Shown: positions 53,425-63,896 of the stretch, piece by piece
How positions within the stretch are numbered: position 1 is the first letter of the stretch
Layout: each line of letters begins with the position of its first letter
Source of the DNA: Actinopolyspora mzabensis
Lineage (GTDB): Bacteria; Actinomycetota; Actinomycetes; Mycobacteriales; Pseudonocardiaceae
NCBI RefSeq assembly: GCF_900101095.1
Contig: NZ_FNFM01000012.1
Span: 124,001-188,000 of the forward strand
Length of the DNA stretch: 64,000 nucleotides
Direction: 5' to 3'
Notes under the pieces: generated by a model
What the model saw: the letters and a program-made list of their open reading frames with translations, nothing else
Databases searched by the model: none
What the model was told of the DNA's origin: nothing
Made by a program: the position numbers and the translations under genes

Positions 53425-54279
53425 ATGGCTATCGAGACAAACGTTCCGGCCCCCAGCTCCGTGCCGGTGGGGGTTGATCCCACGCGGGCGAGCATCGCGC
53501 GGGTCTACGACGCCGCGCTGGGCGGCAAGGACAACTACGCCGTCGACCAACAAGTGCTGGACGAGATCAAAACGGCGGCCCCCGAGATCCGGGACATGGC
53601 CTGGGCGAACCGCAACTTCCTGATCAGGGTCGCACGATTCCTGACCAACGAGACCGACGTTCGCCAGTTCATCGACTGCGGCTCCGGGCTGCCGACGGCG
53701 GAGAACACGCACCAGGTCGTGCAACGTCTCGACGACCAGGTGCGGGTGTGCTACGTGGACAACGACCCGGTTGTGCTGGCCCACGGCAATGCCCTGCTGG
53801 CCGACAACGAGGGCACCCACATCGTCGATGCCGACATCTACAAACCGGAGCAGGTCTACAACCACGACGTGGTCGCCCGGAACATCGACTTCGAGCAACC
53901 CGTGGGGCTGCTGCACATCAGCACCATCCACCACTATCCGGACGACGACTACGCGGAGCTGATGCGCCGCTACATCGAGCCCCTGCCGTCGGGCTCCTTC
54001 GTAGCCGTGTCGCACTTCCTCGATCCGCAGACCCCGGAACTGAGCCCCCTGGCACGCCGCCTCGAGGACATCATGACCCAAAGCGCCATGGGTTCCGGAG
54101 CATTCCGCACCCATGAGCAGATCGCGGCCATGGTCCCCGGTATGGAGATCATCCAGCCCGGTCCCGGGCTGGATCCCGACGTCGTGCTCTGCGACCAGTG
54201 GTGGCCGGACGGGCCGAAACTGCGGCCGTACAAGGACGTCGAACGCTGCCTGGGCTGTGTGGTCGCCCGCAAGCCCTGA
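53425..54279 (+). CDS. DUF574 SAM-dependent methyltransferase (second copy)
   Basis: A 284-residue paralogue of the protein at 44199. It starts at ATG 53425 behind GAAACGAGGACGG. Features: ASIARVYDAALGGKDNYAVD, SAM loop FIDCGSGLPTAENTHQ, CYVDNDPVVLAHG, and SFVAVSHFLDPQ. The Cys in the SAM loop (DCGSG instead of DLGSG) is a common variant. Role unknown; apparently monocistronic. Confidence 0.92.
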   Translation: MAIETNVPAPSSVPVGVDPTRASIARVYDAALGGKDNYAVDQQVLDEIKTAAPEIRDMAWANRNFLIRVARFLTNETDVRQFIDCGSGLPTAENTHQVVQRLDDQVRVCYVDNDPVVLAHGNALLADNEGTHIVDADIYKPEQVYNHDVVARNIDFEQPVGLLHISTIHHYPDDDYAELMRRYIEPLPSGSFVAVSHFLDPQTPELSPLARRLEDIMTQSAMGSGAFRTHEQIAAMVPGMEIIQPGPGLDPDVVLCDQWWPDGPKLRPYKDVERCLGCVVARKP

Positions 54280-54509
54280 ACGCTCGTTCCTGCCCCACGA
54301 GCGGCTCCGGCCCTCCCGGGCGGACCTCCGCTTCGCGGGAAGGCCCGCCCGGGAGTCGCCGCGGCACGTGTTCACTCCCGGACGAGCCCGGCGGAGGACG
54401 TGTCGGGGCGCTCGCCCGTGTCCGACGAGACCGCCCTACGGCGCTCGTGCAGTTGCACTCCCGTCCACACGAGCGGCCTGACCGTCTTCCGCCCACACTC
54501 AAGCCCGAT

Positions 54510-55595
54510 TCACGCCGCGATGCGCTCGCCGGTGACCGCCGAGAAGGCGTGCACCGCCTCCGGTCGGATTCCCAACCGCACCGACTCACCGAGGGCGGGT
54601 GCCGAACGCGGTTGCGCGCGCGCCACGACCCCGTACCCCTCGTCCGGCACGCTGCAGTGCAGGTACACATCGGAACCGAGCTCCTCGACGAGATCGACGG
54701 TCGCCGACATCCCCTCCTCGCCCGGCCCGACCACCCGCACGTCCTCGGGACGAATCCCGATCGTGACGCTTCCGCCGCCGTGACCCGCTTCCTCGCGGAC
54801 GGCACCCGAGACGGGAAGCGCGGTGTCACCGGCACGAACGGTCTCCCCGTCGAGCCGGCAGTCCAGCAGGTTCATCGGGGGTGAGCCGATGAACCCGGCC
54901 ACGAACGCGTTGGCGGGCCGCTCGTAGAGCTCCCGCGGGCTCGCGCACTGCTGCAGCACCCCGTCGTGCAGCACCGCCACCCGGTCCCCCATGGTCATCG
55001 CCTCGACCTGGTCGTGGGTGACGTAAACCGTGCTCACCCCCAACCGTCGCTGCAGCCCCGCGATCTGGGAGCGGGTCGAGACCCGGAGCTTGGCATCCAG
55101 GTTGGACAGCGGCTCGTCCATCAGGAACACCTGCGGCTCCCGCACGATGGCCCTACCCATCGCCACGCGCTGCCGCTGACCGCCGGACAGCGCCCTGGGT
55201 TTGCGATCCAGGTACTGCTCCAAATCGAGCAGTTTCGCGGCCTCGCGCACCCGCTGTTCGATCTCCGGTTTCGGGGTCTTGGCCATCCGGAGCGCGAACC
55301 CCATGTTGTCGGCGACGCTCATGTGTGGATACAGCGCGTAGTTCTGGAAGACCATGGCGATGTCGCGGTCCTTCGGCGAAAGACCTGTGACGTCGTGTTC
55401 CCCGATGCGGATCGCACCGGAGTCAACGTCCTCCAGCCCGGCGAGCATCCGCAGACTGGTGGACTTGCCGCACCCCGACGGGCCGACGAGCACCAGGAAC
55501 TCGCCGTCGGCGATGTGCAGGTCGAGACCGTCGACCGCGGGGTGCTCCGAGCCCGGATACACCCGAGTGGCCCGGTCATAGGTGATGGTCGCCAT
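54510..55595 (-). CDS. Sugar ABC transporter ATPase (MsmX/UgpC type)
   Basis: A 361-residue ATPase (ATG 55595, GGAAAGGAG upstream; ATG 55598 is adjacent). Walker [12 protein letters not shown]-loop [13 protein letters not shown], signature [16 protein letters not shown], Walker [16 protein letters not shown], and a C-terminal TOBE/OB region. Such ATPases energise several CUT1 sugar importers. It is the last gene of the alpha-glucoside locus, about 80 bp after GH13, and probably serves the permeases at 57414-59317. Confidence 0.95.
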   Translation of the reverse strand: MATITYDRATRVYPGSEHPAVDGLDLHIADGEFLVLVGPSGCGKSTSLRMLAGLEDVDSGAIRIGEHDVTGLSPKDRDIAMVFQNYALYPHMSVADNMGFALRMAKTPKPEIEQRVREAAKLLDLEQYLDRKPRALSGGQRQRVAMGRAIVREPQVFLMDEPLSNLDAKLRVSTRSQIAGLQRRLGVSTVYVTHDQVEAMTMGDRVAVLHDGVLQQCASPRELYERPANAFVAGFIGSPPMNLLDCRLDGETVRAGDTALPVSGAVREEAGHGGGSVTIGIRPEDVRVVGPGEEGMSATVDLVEELGSDVYLHCSVPDEGYGVVARAQPRSAPALGESVRLGIRPEAVHAFSAVTGERIAA

Positions 55596-55674
55596 CATCG
55601 ACTCCTTTCCGGCGGCCTGCTGGCTGCCGGGGCCTGCCTCGACGGCGACCCCGGCCTTCGGGACGAGCGGGAAA

Positions 55675-57330
55675 TCAATCGGCCAACCACACCGCGGTGT
55701 CCGGCGGCAGTGACGAACCGATCGGCTCGTCACTGGACAGCAGGACCCGTTGGTGCTCGGGCAGTTCGCACGGTTCGGCGGAGAGGTTCACCACGCAGTG
55801 GAAGCCGGGCGTGCGGGAGAAGGAGAGCACCTCTCGCGGCGAATCGTTCCAGGCGAGGTCCCCTTCCCCGAGGGCCGGATGCTCGCGGCGGATACGCAGC
55901 GCCTCGCGGTACAGCTCCAGCATCGAGTCGGACCGGCCCTGCTGGTTCTCGACGGTGTAGTCGGACCAGCCTTCCGGCTGCGGTAACCACGGTTCGGCCT
56001 CCTCCGAAGGGCTGAATCCGAACGGAGGCCGTCGCCCGGACCAGGGCAGCGGCACCCGGCAACCGTCGCGGCCACGCTCGGTGTGCCCGGTGCGTTCCCA
56101 GATCGGGTCCTGCAGGAACCGTTCCGGAATGTCCTCGACCTCGGCCAGTCCGAGTTCCTCACCCTGGTACACATAGGCGCCTCCGGGAAGAGCCAGCATC
56201 AGCAGCGCGGCCGCGCGAGCACGTCGGGTTCCCAGGCTCAGGTCGAGCGGCCCCTCGGCGCGGTAGTTCTCCCCCGCTGCCCAGCTGTGCTGCGGCCGTC
56301 CGTACCGGCTGACGTGGCGAACCACGTCGTGGTTGGACAGCACCCAGGTGGCCGGAGCGCCCACCCCCCAGAGGCTCGACGTGGTGGAGTCGATGGTCTC
56401 GCGCAGGTCGTGGGCGTCCCACCGGCATCGGAGGAACTCGAAGTTGAAGGCGGTGTGCAGCCCGTCCGGTCGCACGTAGTTGGCCAACCGGTGGGGAGTG
56501 TCGGCACCCGCTTCGGCGACGAACTTGCGTTCGCCCGGATACTCGTCGGCGATCGCACGCCACCGGCGGTAGATCTCGTGCACCCCGTCGCGGTCCCAGT
56601 GCGGATGCTGCCCGTCGGAGTAGCCCCGCGTGTTGTCGCTGGAGATCACGTCGGGCAGCTCGGCGTCCTTGACCAGCCCGTGGGCCACGTCGATCCGGAA
56701 CCCGTCCACCCCACGGTCGAACCAGAACCGCAGGATGTCCTCGAACTCCGCGTTCACCTCCGGGTGGTCCCAGTTCAGGTCTGGCTGTTCGGGGGCGAAC
56801 AGGTGCAGGTACCACTCCCCCGGTGTGCCGTCCTGTTCGGTCACCCGCGTCCAGGCCGGCCCGCCGAACCGGGAGATCCAGTTGTTCGGGGGATGCTCAC
56901 CGTGCTCACCACGGCCGGGGCGGAAGACGTATCGCGCCCGTTCCTCGCTGCCGGGGCCAGCCTTCAGCGCGGCGCGGAACCACTCGTGCTGGTCGGAGGT
57001 GTGGTTCGGCACGATGTCCGGAAGAACCCGGATGCCGTGCTCGTGCGCCTGGGTGATCAGCCGCTCGGCGTCGGTGAGCGTGCCGAAGCGCGGGTCGATG
57101 TCGCGGAAGTCGGCGACGTCGTACCCGGCGTCGGCCTGTGGTGAGACGTACCAGGGAGTGATCCAGATGGCGTCGACTCCCAGCTCCCGCAGGTAGGGCA
57201 GTCGGGAGCGGATCCCCTCGATGTCGCCCATACCGTCGCCGTCCCCGTCGGCGAAACTGCGGATGTAGATCTGGTAGATCACCGCGTCCCGCCACCACGG
57301 TGTGGTGTTGAGGTCGGAGGAATTCGGCAC
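55675..57330 (-). CDS. GH13 alpha-glucosidase
   Basis: A 551-residue GH13 enzyme (GTG 57330; AAGGAGCGCACA precedes). N-terminal [20 protein letters not shown], region [15 protein letters not shown], region [15 protein letters not shown] (nucleophile Asp), region [12 protein letters not shown] (acid/base Glu) and region [11 protein letters not shown]. The architecture is that of oligo-1,6-glucosidase/alpha-glucosidase. Cytoplasmic; it would hydrolyse imported alpha-glucosides. Between MalG-type permease and the ATPase gene. Confidence 0.93.
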   Translation of the reverse strand: MPNSSDLNTTPWWRDAVIYQIYIRSFADGDGDGMGDIEGIRSRLPYLRELGVDAIWITPWYVSPQADAGYDVADFRDIDPRFGTLTDAERLITQAHEHGIRVLPDIVPNHTSDQHEWFRAALKAGPGSEERARYVFRPGRGEHGEHPPNNWISRFGGPAWTRVTEQDGTPGEWYLHLFAPEQPDLNWDHPEVNAEFEDILRFWFDRGVDGFRIDVAHGLVKDAELPDVISSDNTRGYSDGQHPHWDRDGVHEIYRRWRAIADEYPGERKFVAEAGADTPHRLANYVRPDGLHTAFNFEFLRCRWDAHDLRETIDSTTSSLWGVGAPATWVLSNHDVVRHVSRYGRPQHSWAAGENYRAEGPLDLSLGTRRARAAALLMLALPGGAYVYQGEELGLAEVEDIPERFLQDPIWERTGHTERGRDGCRVPLPWSGRRPPFGFSPSEEAEPWLPQPEGWSDYTVENQQGRSDSMLELYREALRIRREHPALGEGDLAWNDSPREVLSFSRTPGFHCVVNLSAEPCELPEHQRVLLSSDEPIGSSLPPDTAVWLAD

Positions 57331-57413
57331 TGTGCGCTCCTTCGGTAACTCGGGAAGGCCCTTTGGTGATTCGGGAGGACAGGGTCACGCCGGTCCGGCC
57401 GTGACCGGTGGTG

Positions 57414-58280
57414 TTACTTCAGGCCGCCGGAGGTCAGCCCGGCGATGATCCTTCGCTGGAAGATGAGCACCCCGATGACCAGCGGAATCGTGACGATCAC
57501 CCCGGCTGCCATCTGGGTGCCGAAGGGTTGGTCATACTGCGTGGCGCCGGTGAATTTCGAGATCGCCACCGTGACCGTCTGCATGTTCTGCTCGTTGACC
57601 ATGGACAGGGCGATGATGAACTCGTTCCAGGCGAGGATGAAGGTCAGAATCGCCGTGGTGAACATGCCGGGCGCGGCCAGCGGCACGATGATCCTGCGAA
57701 ACGCCTGGCCCGGCGTGCAGCCGTCGACCATGGCCGCCTGCTCCAGTTCCTGCGGCATCTGCCGGAAGAACATGGTCAGGTTCCACACCGCGAGCGGAAG
57801 CGCGAACGACAGGCTGGGCAGGATCATCGCCTGGTAGGTGTTGATCCAGCCGATGTCGGTGAACAGCCGCAGCAACGGGACGATCAACGAGATACCCGGG
57901 AACATGCTGGTCGCGATGATCAGCGAGAGCACCAGGTTCTTCCCCCGAAAGGCCAGCCTGGCCAGGGCGTAGGCCGTCGAGGTGCCGATGATCAGCGTGA
58001 GGATCGTGGTCGTCGACGCCACGATCAGGCTGTTCAGCAGCGCGCGGCCGAAGCCGGTGCCGGGTTCGAACACGGCCAGGAAGTTCTCCACCGACCAGGT
58101 GCGCGGCAGCGGGCTCAGGTCGTACTGGTCGGCGGGCCTGCGGAACGCCGTGACCACCATCCAGTAGAAGGGGGCCAGGCAGTAGAGCACGATACCGGCC
58201 ACACCCAGTATCGGAAGCCACTTCTTGATCTCGAAGCGGCGGCGCGTGGTTCGACGCGCGTCCCCGGTTGCCGTAGTCAT
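57414..58280 (-). CDS. ABC sugar permease, MalG type
   Basis: A 288-residue inner-membrane protein with six predicted helices and the EAA-type loop EQAAMVDGCTPGQAFRRIIV that contacts the ATPase. It starts within the stop of the MalF-type gene (ATGA overlap), so the two permeases are translationally coupled. Sugar specificity lies mainly with the binding protein; the neighbouring GH13 suggests alpha-glucosides. Confidence 0.93.
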   Translation of the reverse strand: MTTATGDARRTTRRRFEIKKWLPILGVAGIVLYCLAPFYWMVVTAFRRPADQYDLSPLPRTWSVENFLAVFEPGTGFGRALLNSLIVASTTTILTLIIGTSTAYALARLAFRGKNLVLSLIIATSMFPGISLIVPLLRLFTDIGWINTYQAMILPSLSFALPLAVWNLTMFFRQMPQELEQAAMVDGCTPGQAFRRIIVPLAAPGMFTTAILTFILAWNEFIIALSMVNEQNMQTVTVAISKFTGATQYDQPFGTQMAAGVIVTIPLVIGVLIFQRRIIAGLTSGGLK

Positions 58281-59317
58281 CGCGCACTCCCCTTTCCGCG
58301 CCGGAATCGAGCTCCACGGCTCTTGGTCACCTGCGAACGGGCCTCACCGATCACGTCGGCTCCGAGCAGCTTGACGAACACGAACGCGATCAGCGCCACG
58401 TAGGCGAACAGCAGGGTGGCGTAGGCGGCAGCAGGGCCGTAGTGCACGTTCGTCGCCTCGGAGAAAGCCAGCATGGACAACGTCTCGACCGAGTCCTTCT
58501 GCTGTCCGATCAGGATGAACGGCAGGTCGAACATGCGCAGCGCGTCCAGCATCCGGAACAGCACCGCGACCACCAGGGCGGGCTTCACCAGCGGCAGCGT
58601 GATGTGCCAGAACCGCCGCCAGGCGCTCGCGCCGTCCACGGTGGCCGCCTCGTGCACCTCCCGGGAGATGACCTGCAGCCCGGCCAGCACCAGCAGTCCC
58701 ACGAAGGGGGCCGTCTTCCACACCTCGGCGGTGATCACGGCGATCTTCGAGGCGAAGGCCTGCGAGCTCCACAGCACCTGCTGGTCCAGTATCGCGTTCG
58801 CCACGCCGTCCGGCGCGAAGATCCACCGCCACAGCAGTGCGGACACCGCGGTGGGAATCGCCCACGGCACGAGCACGCTCGCCCGCACCAGTCCGCGACC
58901 TCGGAACGCCTGGTGCATCACCAGGGCCATGGCCATTCCCAGCACCGTCTCCAGCGCGACGGTTACCACCGTGAAGAAGGTGGTGTTCCAGAAGGCGTTC
59001 CAGAATCGTTCGGCCGCCGGGCCGAACAGGATGTCGGCGTAGGTTCCCAGCCCGACGAACTGGCGTCCCTCCACCACGAATCCCTGCGCGTCGAGCCGCT
59101 GCCCGGATACGAACAGCGACTGGTACAGCGCGGCGATGATCGGATACATGACCACCACGGCCAGCACCAGCAGCGTCGGCGAAACCAGCGCCGAGGCCAA
59201 CCTGGCGGTGCCGGTCACGGAGCCGGACCTTCGTCCCTTCCGAGATCCGGTGGGTGTGTGCCCCGGGCTCCCCGAGTCGACTTCCGGGTTCGTCGGGGTA
59301 TCGGTCGTCATCGACAT
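58277..59317 (-). CDS. ABC sugar permease, MalF type
   Basis: A 346-residue membrane protein. The N-terminus is a hydrophilic basic tail (about 1-40) followed by six helices and the EAA loop HEAATVDGASAWRRFWHITL. Start at ATG 59317 with GAGGGGAG very close; the ATG at 59311 is at better spacing and may be the true start. It precedes MalG by a 4-nt overlap and follows the binding protein gene by about 70 bp. Confidence 0.93.
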   Translation of the reverse strand: MSMTTDTPTNPEVDSGSPGHTPTGSRKGRRSGSVTGTARLASALVSPTLLVLAVVVMYPIIAALYQSLFVSGQRLDAQGFVVEGRQFVGLGTYADILFGPAAERFWNAFWNTTFFTVVTVALETVLGMAMALVMHQAFRGRGLVRASVLVPWAIPTAVSALLWRWIFAPDGVANAILDQQVLWSSQAFASKIAVITAEVWKTAPFVGLLVLAGLQVISREVHEAATVDGASAWRRFWHITLPLVKPALVVAVLFRMLDALRMFDLPFILIGQQKDSVETLSMLAFSEATNVHYGPAAAYATLLFAYVALIAFVFVKLLGADVIGEARSQVTKSRGARFRRGKGSAR

Positions 59318-59387
59318 GAACTCCCCTCTTCCAACGCCCGGCGAGCGGATCGGAATCCGCTCGCCGGGCGGACCGCGAAGGCGTGGA

Positions 59388-60677
59388 TCACTTCTGCTCG
59401 ATCAGCTTTTCCAGCCTGCGCTGCAGGGCGTTCAATGCCTTGTCGGGTTTCTTGTCACCCGAGATCGCTGCGTAGACCTCGTCCTGGATGGCGAGTGTGA
59501 CGTCGCCGTAGTTGACCACGCGGGGCCGTGGCTCGGCACTCTGGATGGATTTCTTGAGCGTGTCCAGGTACGGGTACTTCCGCTGCAGTTCCGGATCGTC
59601 GTAGAGCGCGCTGCGCGTGGGGGCCAACGATCCCTTGACCAACCGCTGCCGCTGCTGCTTCTTCGAGGTGTAGAACTTGATGAAGTCCAACGCGGTGGCC
59701 TTGTTCTCCGCGAAGGACGAGATCGCGAGGTTGTGTCCGCCGAGGCTGGACACGCCCTTTCCGGTGATGCCGGGCAGCGGTGCGACGGCGAACTTGCCCG
59801 CGACCTTCGACGAACCGTCGTCGGCGTTGGCCTGCGACCACATGAACGGCCAGTTGCGGCTGAAGACGAGCTCACCGCCGATGAACGCGCGCTTGTTGGG
59901 TTGTTCCTTGTAGGCGATCGCCGCGCGGGGGATGATGCCGGAGCGGAATCCCTCGACCATGGTTTCGAGTCCGCGCAGCGCCTCCTGCGAGTCCACGGTG
60001 GGCTGCCCCTGGTCGTTGACGATCTGCCCACCCGCACCGTGAACGGCCTCGGCGAAGTTGACCGTCAGTCCTTCGTACTTGGCGTGCTGACCCGCGTAAC
60101 AGGACATTCCCTCGGCCGCGGGGAGCTTGAGCACCTTGGCGCAGATCTCGCGCATTTGCTTGCGCGTGGTCGGTGGTTGGGCGTCCACCTTGTTCAGCAG
60201 GTCCTTGCGGTAGTACAGCAACCCGCCGTCGGAGTAGGCGGGCACCGAGAAGAGCCTGTCCCGGTACCTGGCGGTTTTCATCGCCGACTCCAGGAAGGGC
60301 GAGAAGTCGAACTCGTCCTTCGGGAGCTCGACGACCCACCGGTTCGCCGCGAACTCCGCGTTCCACACGTTGTCCAGGTCCAGCACGGTGAACGCGCCGG
60401 ACTCGGTCTGGGCGTTCTGCACCATCTGCTGCCGCTGCTGGTCGCCGTCGGCGGGCAGCTCGATCAGCCGGACACGCTGGTCGGGGTGGGACCCGTTCCA
60501 CGTCTCGACCGCCTGGGTGACGGCGCCGGTCACGTCCTTGCCGGTGGCGAAGGTGATGGGGCCTCGACCGCTGATCTCGCTCGACGTCGACGAATCACCA
60601 CCGCCACCGCCACAACCGGCGACCACGAAAGCCGCCACCATCATCACGGATACGGGTCTCCAACGTAATGTCTTCAT
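59388..60677 (-). CDS. ABC sugar-binding lipoprotein
   Basis: A 429-residue family 1 extracellular solute-binding protein. A lipoprotein signal (VMMVAAFVVAGC) gives lipid-anchored Cys at about 22, followed by a Gly/Ser linker. The mature part has the usual fold, including TFATGKDVTGAVTQAVETWN and ELPADGDQQRQQMVQNAQTE. It starts at ATG 60677 after CGAGGGGATAAGC. It delivers the sugar to the permeases encoded next in the operon; the context points to an alpha-glucoside. Confidence 0.93.
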   Translation of the reverse strand: MKTLRWRPVSVMMVAAFVVAGCGGGGGDSSTSSEISGRGPITFATGKDVTGAVTQAVETWNGSHPDQRVRLIELPADGDQQRQQMVQNAQTESGAFTVLDLDNVWNAEFAANRWVVELPKDEFDFSPFLESAMKTARYRDRLFSVPAYSDGGLLYYRKDLLNKVDAQPPTTRKQMREICAKVLKLPAAEGMSCYAGQHAKYEGLTVNFAEAVHGAGGQIVNDQGQPTVDSQEALRGLETMVEGFRSGIIPRAAIAYKEQPNKRAFIGGELVFSRNWPFMWSQANADDGSSKVAGKFAVAPLPGITGKGVSSLGGHNLAISSFAENKATALDFIKFYTSKKQQRQRLVKGSLAPTRSALYDDPELQRKYPYLDTLKKSIQSAEPRPRVVNYGDVTLAIQDEVYAAISGDKKPDKALNALQRRLEKLIEQK

Positions 60678-60885
60678 GCTTATCCCCTCGATTCGAGCCG
60701 ATCAAAAAACGCGCGACGGATCACACGTCGCTCGTTCGATTCAGAAAAAATGTGGAGTGGTGACTTCTCAGCCGAACGACCGAATTGATTCCGGAAATTC
60801 GATCGACGTCGGCCGCACGACGACCAGCCGGAAGATCTCCGCTCTCGGCAACTTTCCCGGCGCCCTACGACGCTTCCACGACTTC
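60678..60885 (-). promoter_or_regulatory. Promoter region of the alpha-glucoside operon
   Basis: About 200 bp between the LacI regulator and the binding protein gene, AT-rich near 60700-60760. No exact copy of the gcaagcgcttgc box is seen here; an imperfect symmetric stretch (attgattccggaaattcgat) lies near 60783-60802. Confidence 0.4.
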
Positions 60886-61893
60886 TCACATGGAATCGTC
60901 GCCGGTGGTCGACGAACGCACCACCAACTCAGTGGGCAGCACCACGTCACGGGTTTCGGTACTGCCCTGTTCGAGCTGCTCCAGCAGCAGTTTCGCCGCC
61001 GTTCCTCCTTCCTGGCGTACCGGCTGCACCACGGTGGACAGCCCGGAGCACTCGGACATCTCGTGCCCGTCGAATCCCACGATCGCTATCTCTCCGGGCA
61101 CGTGGATTTTGTGGTTGCGCAACGCGTGCATCGCCCCGAAAGCCATCTCGTCCGACATGGCGAAAACGGCTGTGGGGCGCAGCTCGTCGGCGAGTATTCG
61201 GTTCATGGCTCGCCTTCCTCCCGAGACGGAGAAATCACCGGTGCCCAACCAACTCTCCCGGACCGGGATCTCGTGTTCCGCCATCGCGTCCCGGAAAGCG
61301 GTACAACGCTCGTGCGGGGCGGGCAGATTCAACGCATCGGGAGCACCACCGTGGATCATCGCGATGTCGGTGTGCCCCTGATTGAGCAGATGCCGCACGG
61401 CGAGCATGCCCCCACCGTGATCGTCGATCCACACCGAGTTGAAACCGTCCATCCTGCCGCCCACGAACCCCAGCGGCACGTCCAGCTCGCGCAACCGATC
61501 GGACTCCTCGGTGGACAGCGAAAGGGTCAGCACGAGCACGGCGTCCACACTGCGCCGCAGTGGGAGCTCCCGGAAGAAGCGCTCGCGCCCCTCCTCGTCG
61601 CCCACCACGTAGAGCATCAGGTCGTAGCCGGCCGAGCGCAGCACTTCCTCCGCACCCGCCAGCACCTGCCCGAAGAACCACCGCGAGACGAAGGGCACCA
61701 GCACCCCGACCCGCCGGGTCCTACCGGTGGCCAGGCCGGAGGCCGACCTTGAGATGGAGTAGTTCATCTCTTCCGCCACGGTGCGCACGCGCTGCCGGGT
61801 TCGTTCGGACACCCCCGGCTGTTGCCGCAACGCACGCGAGACCGTCGCCGTGGAGACACCAGCCGCACGAGCGACCTCCTCGATCGTGGCCAT
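60886..61893 (-). CDS. LacI-family transcriptional regulator
   Basis: A 335-residue repressor (ATG 61893; CAGGGAGCACA upstream). The N-terminal helix-turn-helix is typical (TIEEVARAAGVSTATVSRAL, hinge MNYSISRSASGLATGRTRRV). The effector domain includes DAVLVLTLSLSTEESDRL, GGRMDGFNSVWID and AIVGFDGHEMSE. It is immediately upstream of and co-directional with the ABC/GH13 genes and likely regulates them and itself. Confidence 0.92.
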   Translation of the reverse strand: MATIEEVARAAGVSTATVSRALRQQPGVSERTRQRVRTVAEEMNYSISRSASGLATGRTRRVGVLVPFVSRWFFGQVLAGAEEVLRSAGYDLMLYVVGDEEGRERFFRELPLRRSVDAVLVLTLSLSTEESDRLRELDVPLGFVGGRMDGFNSVWIDDHGGGMLAVRHLLNQGHTDIAMIHGGAPDALNLPAPHERCTAFRDAMAEHEIPVRESWLGTGDFSVSGGRRAMNRILADELRPTAVFAMSDEMAFGAMHALRNHKIHVPGEIAIVGFDGHEMSECSGLSTVVQPVRQEGGTAAKLLLEQLEQGSTETRDVVLPTELVVRSSTTGDDSM

Positions 61894-62024
61894 TGTGCTC
61901 CCTGTCACGTTGCTGCCTCGGTTGATCCGGAAGACTAAATGTGACCCACAACGCAACACAAGCGTTTACGTCAATCAATCGAACTTTTTTTGCCAATAAG
62001 CCGCTGAACTGTGGTTATGCGAAT

Positions 62025-62036
62025 GCAAGCGCTTGC
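62025..62036. promoter_or_regulatory. LacI/GalR-type operator gcaagcgcttgc
   Basis: A perfect 12-bp palindrome 132 bp upstream of the LacI gene. A weaker half-similar sequence (acaagcgtttacg) lies nearer the gene around 61958-61970. Probably autoregulatory. Confidence 0.6.
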
Positions 62037-62132
62037 GTTCAGTGGGTACACAAGGGCCGCGAACCACGTGAACGGGTAACGAAGTGGTACCGACGGTGGT
62101 TAGATACCGTCAATTGGCCGAACGGATGAGAT

Positions 62133-62879
62133 TCAGAGCCGGTGGTCGTCGTCCAAAGCACGCGCCGCCTGCAGCGCGGACTCGTCGAGGCTCACCCGGT
62201 CAAGGCCGAAGCGGTCCTCGTAGGCATCGAGAAGCCCGGATTCGAAAGTCTCGAGGTCGGCCTCGGGGGCCTCCGCCCGAATCGAGCCGACCGAATCACC
62301 GTCGAAGTCGAGCCCCAGTGCTCGATACACCTCGGTGAGCAGCGGGCGCAGCACCTCGTCCCCGTCGAAGACGGCCACCGCGCTGAACAGCCAGGCACGC
62401 CGCAGGATCCGTTGTGCGGTGCCGACGAGCTTGACCCGTCCGCGCGCGTTCACGCTGTGGGCCCCCGGGCAGTACTCGCCCGGAACGGCACCGACCCGGG
62501 CGTCCACGCCGTACTCGGCCAGCAGCCCGGCCCACAGCCGGGCGTAGCCGTCGAAGCGCTCCTCCATCCCGCTCAACGAGTCCGCCTCGGCCGCGATGTG
62601 ATCGACCACCAGCGAATCCTCGGTGTAGGCAACCGCGCGGCCACCGGGCGCACGCACCACCGGAGTGAAACCGGCGTCCCGAACCAGCGCGACCGCCTCG
62701 GGAAAGCCGGGACGCAACGTGTCGCGTCGCCCGAACGCCACGGTTGGGGTGGTGGGCCGGTACACCCGCAACGCCGAGCCCGCCGCACCGTCGCTGGCCC
62801 GCCGGACGAGGGCGTGCGCCAGCGCGACCTCGAAGGATTGGCTCGTGTCCGCACCCAGCGCCCCGTGATACAGCTCCAC
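62133..62879 (-). CDS. Lipoate-protein ligase A family protein
   Basis: A 248-residue protein from GTG 62879 with the biotin/lipoate A/B ligase fold: LRVYRPTTPTVAFGRRDTL, VVRAPGGRAVAYTEDSLVVD (RxPGGRAV motif) and the later VGAVPGEYCPGAHSVNARGR with KLVGTAQRILRRAWL (conserved Lys). Members attach lipoate or transfer octanoyl groups to E2/GcvH domains. No lip genes adjacent, so whether it is LplA or LipM-like remains open. Confidence 0.88.
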   Translation of the reverse strand: MELYHGALGADTSQSFEVALAHALVRRASDGAAGSALRVYRPTTPTVAFGRRDTLRPGFPEAVALVRDAGFTPVVRAPGGRAVAYTEDSLVVDHIAAEADSLSGMEERFDGYARLWAGLLAEYGVDARVGAVPGEYCPGAHSVNARGRVKLVGTAQRILRRAWLFSAVAVFDGDEVLRPLLTEVYRALGLDFDGDSVGSIRAEAPEADLETFESGLLDAYEDRFGLDRVSLDESALQAARALDDDHRL

Positions 62880-63209
62880 GCGGCAAGCCTACGCAACGGG
62901 AGAAGCGGGGGCGGACACGGCGCGAGGAACACGACTCGGGGCGGCGACCGTGTTCCGACCATCCGGCCGAGGCCTCGCAGGGGCACCTCGGCGAGGCAGT
63001 CGGAGAGTGCCACCCGACCGGTCCGACGCCGTTTCCCGCTGTGCTCCAGGCGGTCGCACCGAGCACCACGAATGTCACTTTTCGTATTCACCTGTCGGGT
63101 CATCCAGGGCGTTATTTTCCAACCATCCGTCATTCGAGTGAAATATGTGCGCTTCGCTTCAACACGCCAAGTGACTGATCCAGACTTTTACCGACGAACG
63201 GAGGAAGTC
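62880..63209. other. Intergenic region between lipoate ligase and membrane protein genes
   Basis: About 330 bp between divergent genes, no supported ORF. AT-richer from 63065 to 63195, the probable promoter region of the rightward gene. Confidence 0.5.
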
Positions 63210-63896
63210 ATGACACCAAAGTTCCGGCGTCGTCCGGACGGCACGATATATCCCTTGGAAGGCGGAGGCGGCGGCAAGGGGAAGGCGACAATTGTGGCAG
63301 GCGGCCTGGCGCTGACCGTGTGGGCGACCGGAGGCGGCGGCACCGGCGGCGTGACTCTCGGCGGTTCGGGAACGAGCACGGCCAGCATGTCCACAGCGGA
63401 CACTGCCGTGGTGCGCACCATCGGGAAGAACCTCTCGAAAGCACGCCGGGACGTGACGCGAGGGAATCGAAAACGCGCCTGGAAGCGGCTCGGAATGCGT
63501 CAGGGAAACCGCGTCACCGGAAACGCCGTGGAATGTGTGACGAGTACCTACGGGCAGGTACGGGAATTCTTCGTCCGGACCCCGTGCCGAGATCTGCGAC
63601 GGTTTCAGTTTCCCGTGAACTACGAGAACGGGACGATCTCGGTGCTCGTATCACGCGTCCGGATGCGTTCCAGTGCCGCAGCGCGGGATTTCCGCTCCCT
63701 GATCGACGAACACGGAACCGGAGACATCCGTCCCGTCCTGCCCACGGTGCGCTTCAGCGGATACCACTACGATTCGGCCCATCGCCGCAGTACCGTGTTC
63801 GCGGCCGAGACCGAGTCCCGCACCGGCAACGTGCCGAAGCAGGTCCTCGACTCGACCGCGAAAGCCGCCATCGCCCTGGCCAGGAGCGCCGGATGA
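63210..63896 (+). CDS. Hypothetical protein with N-terminal hydrophobic segment
   Basis: A 228-residue protein from ATG 63210 after ACGGAGGAAGTC. Residues 1-20 are basic; a Gly-rich run (about 17-24) leads into a hydrophobic segment (about 26-42, TIVAGGLALTVWATG), followed by a Gly/Thr/Ser linker. The rest is basic (SKARRDVTRGNRKRAWKRLG) then mixed alpha/beta with two Cys (VECVTSTYGQ, TPCRDLRRF). No family recognised. Its stop overlaps a following start codon (ATGA). Confidence 0.6.
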   Translation: MTPKFRRRPDGTIYPLEGGGGGKGKATIVAGGLALTVWATGGGGTGGVTLGGSGTSTASMSTADTAVVRTIGKNLSKARRDVTRGNRKRAWKRLGMRQGNRVTGNAVECVTSTYGQVREFFVRTPCRDLRRFQFPVNYENGTISVLVSRVRMRSSAAARDFRSLIDEHGTGDIRPVLPTVRFSGYHYDSAHRRSTVFAAETESRTGNVPKQVLDSTAKAAIALARSAG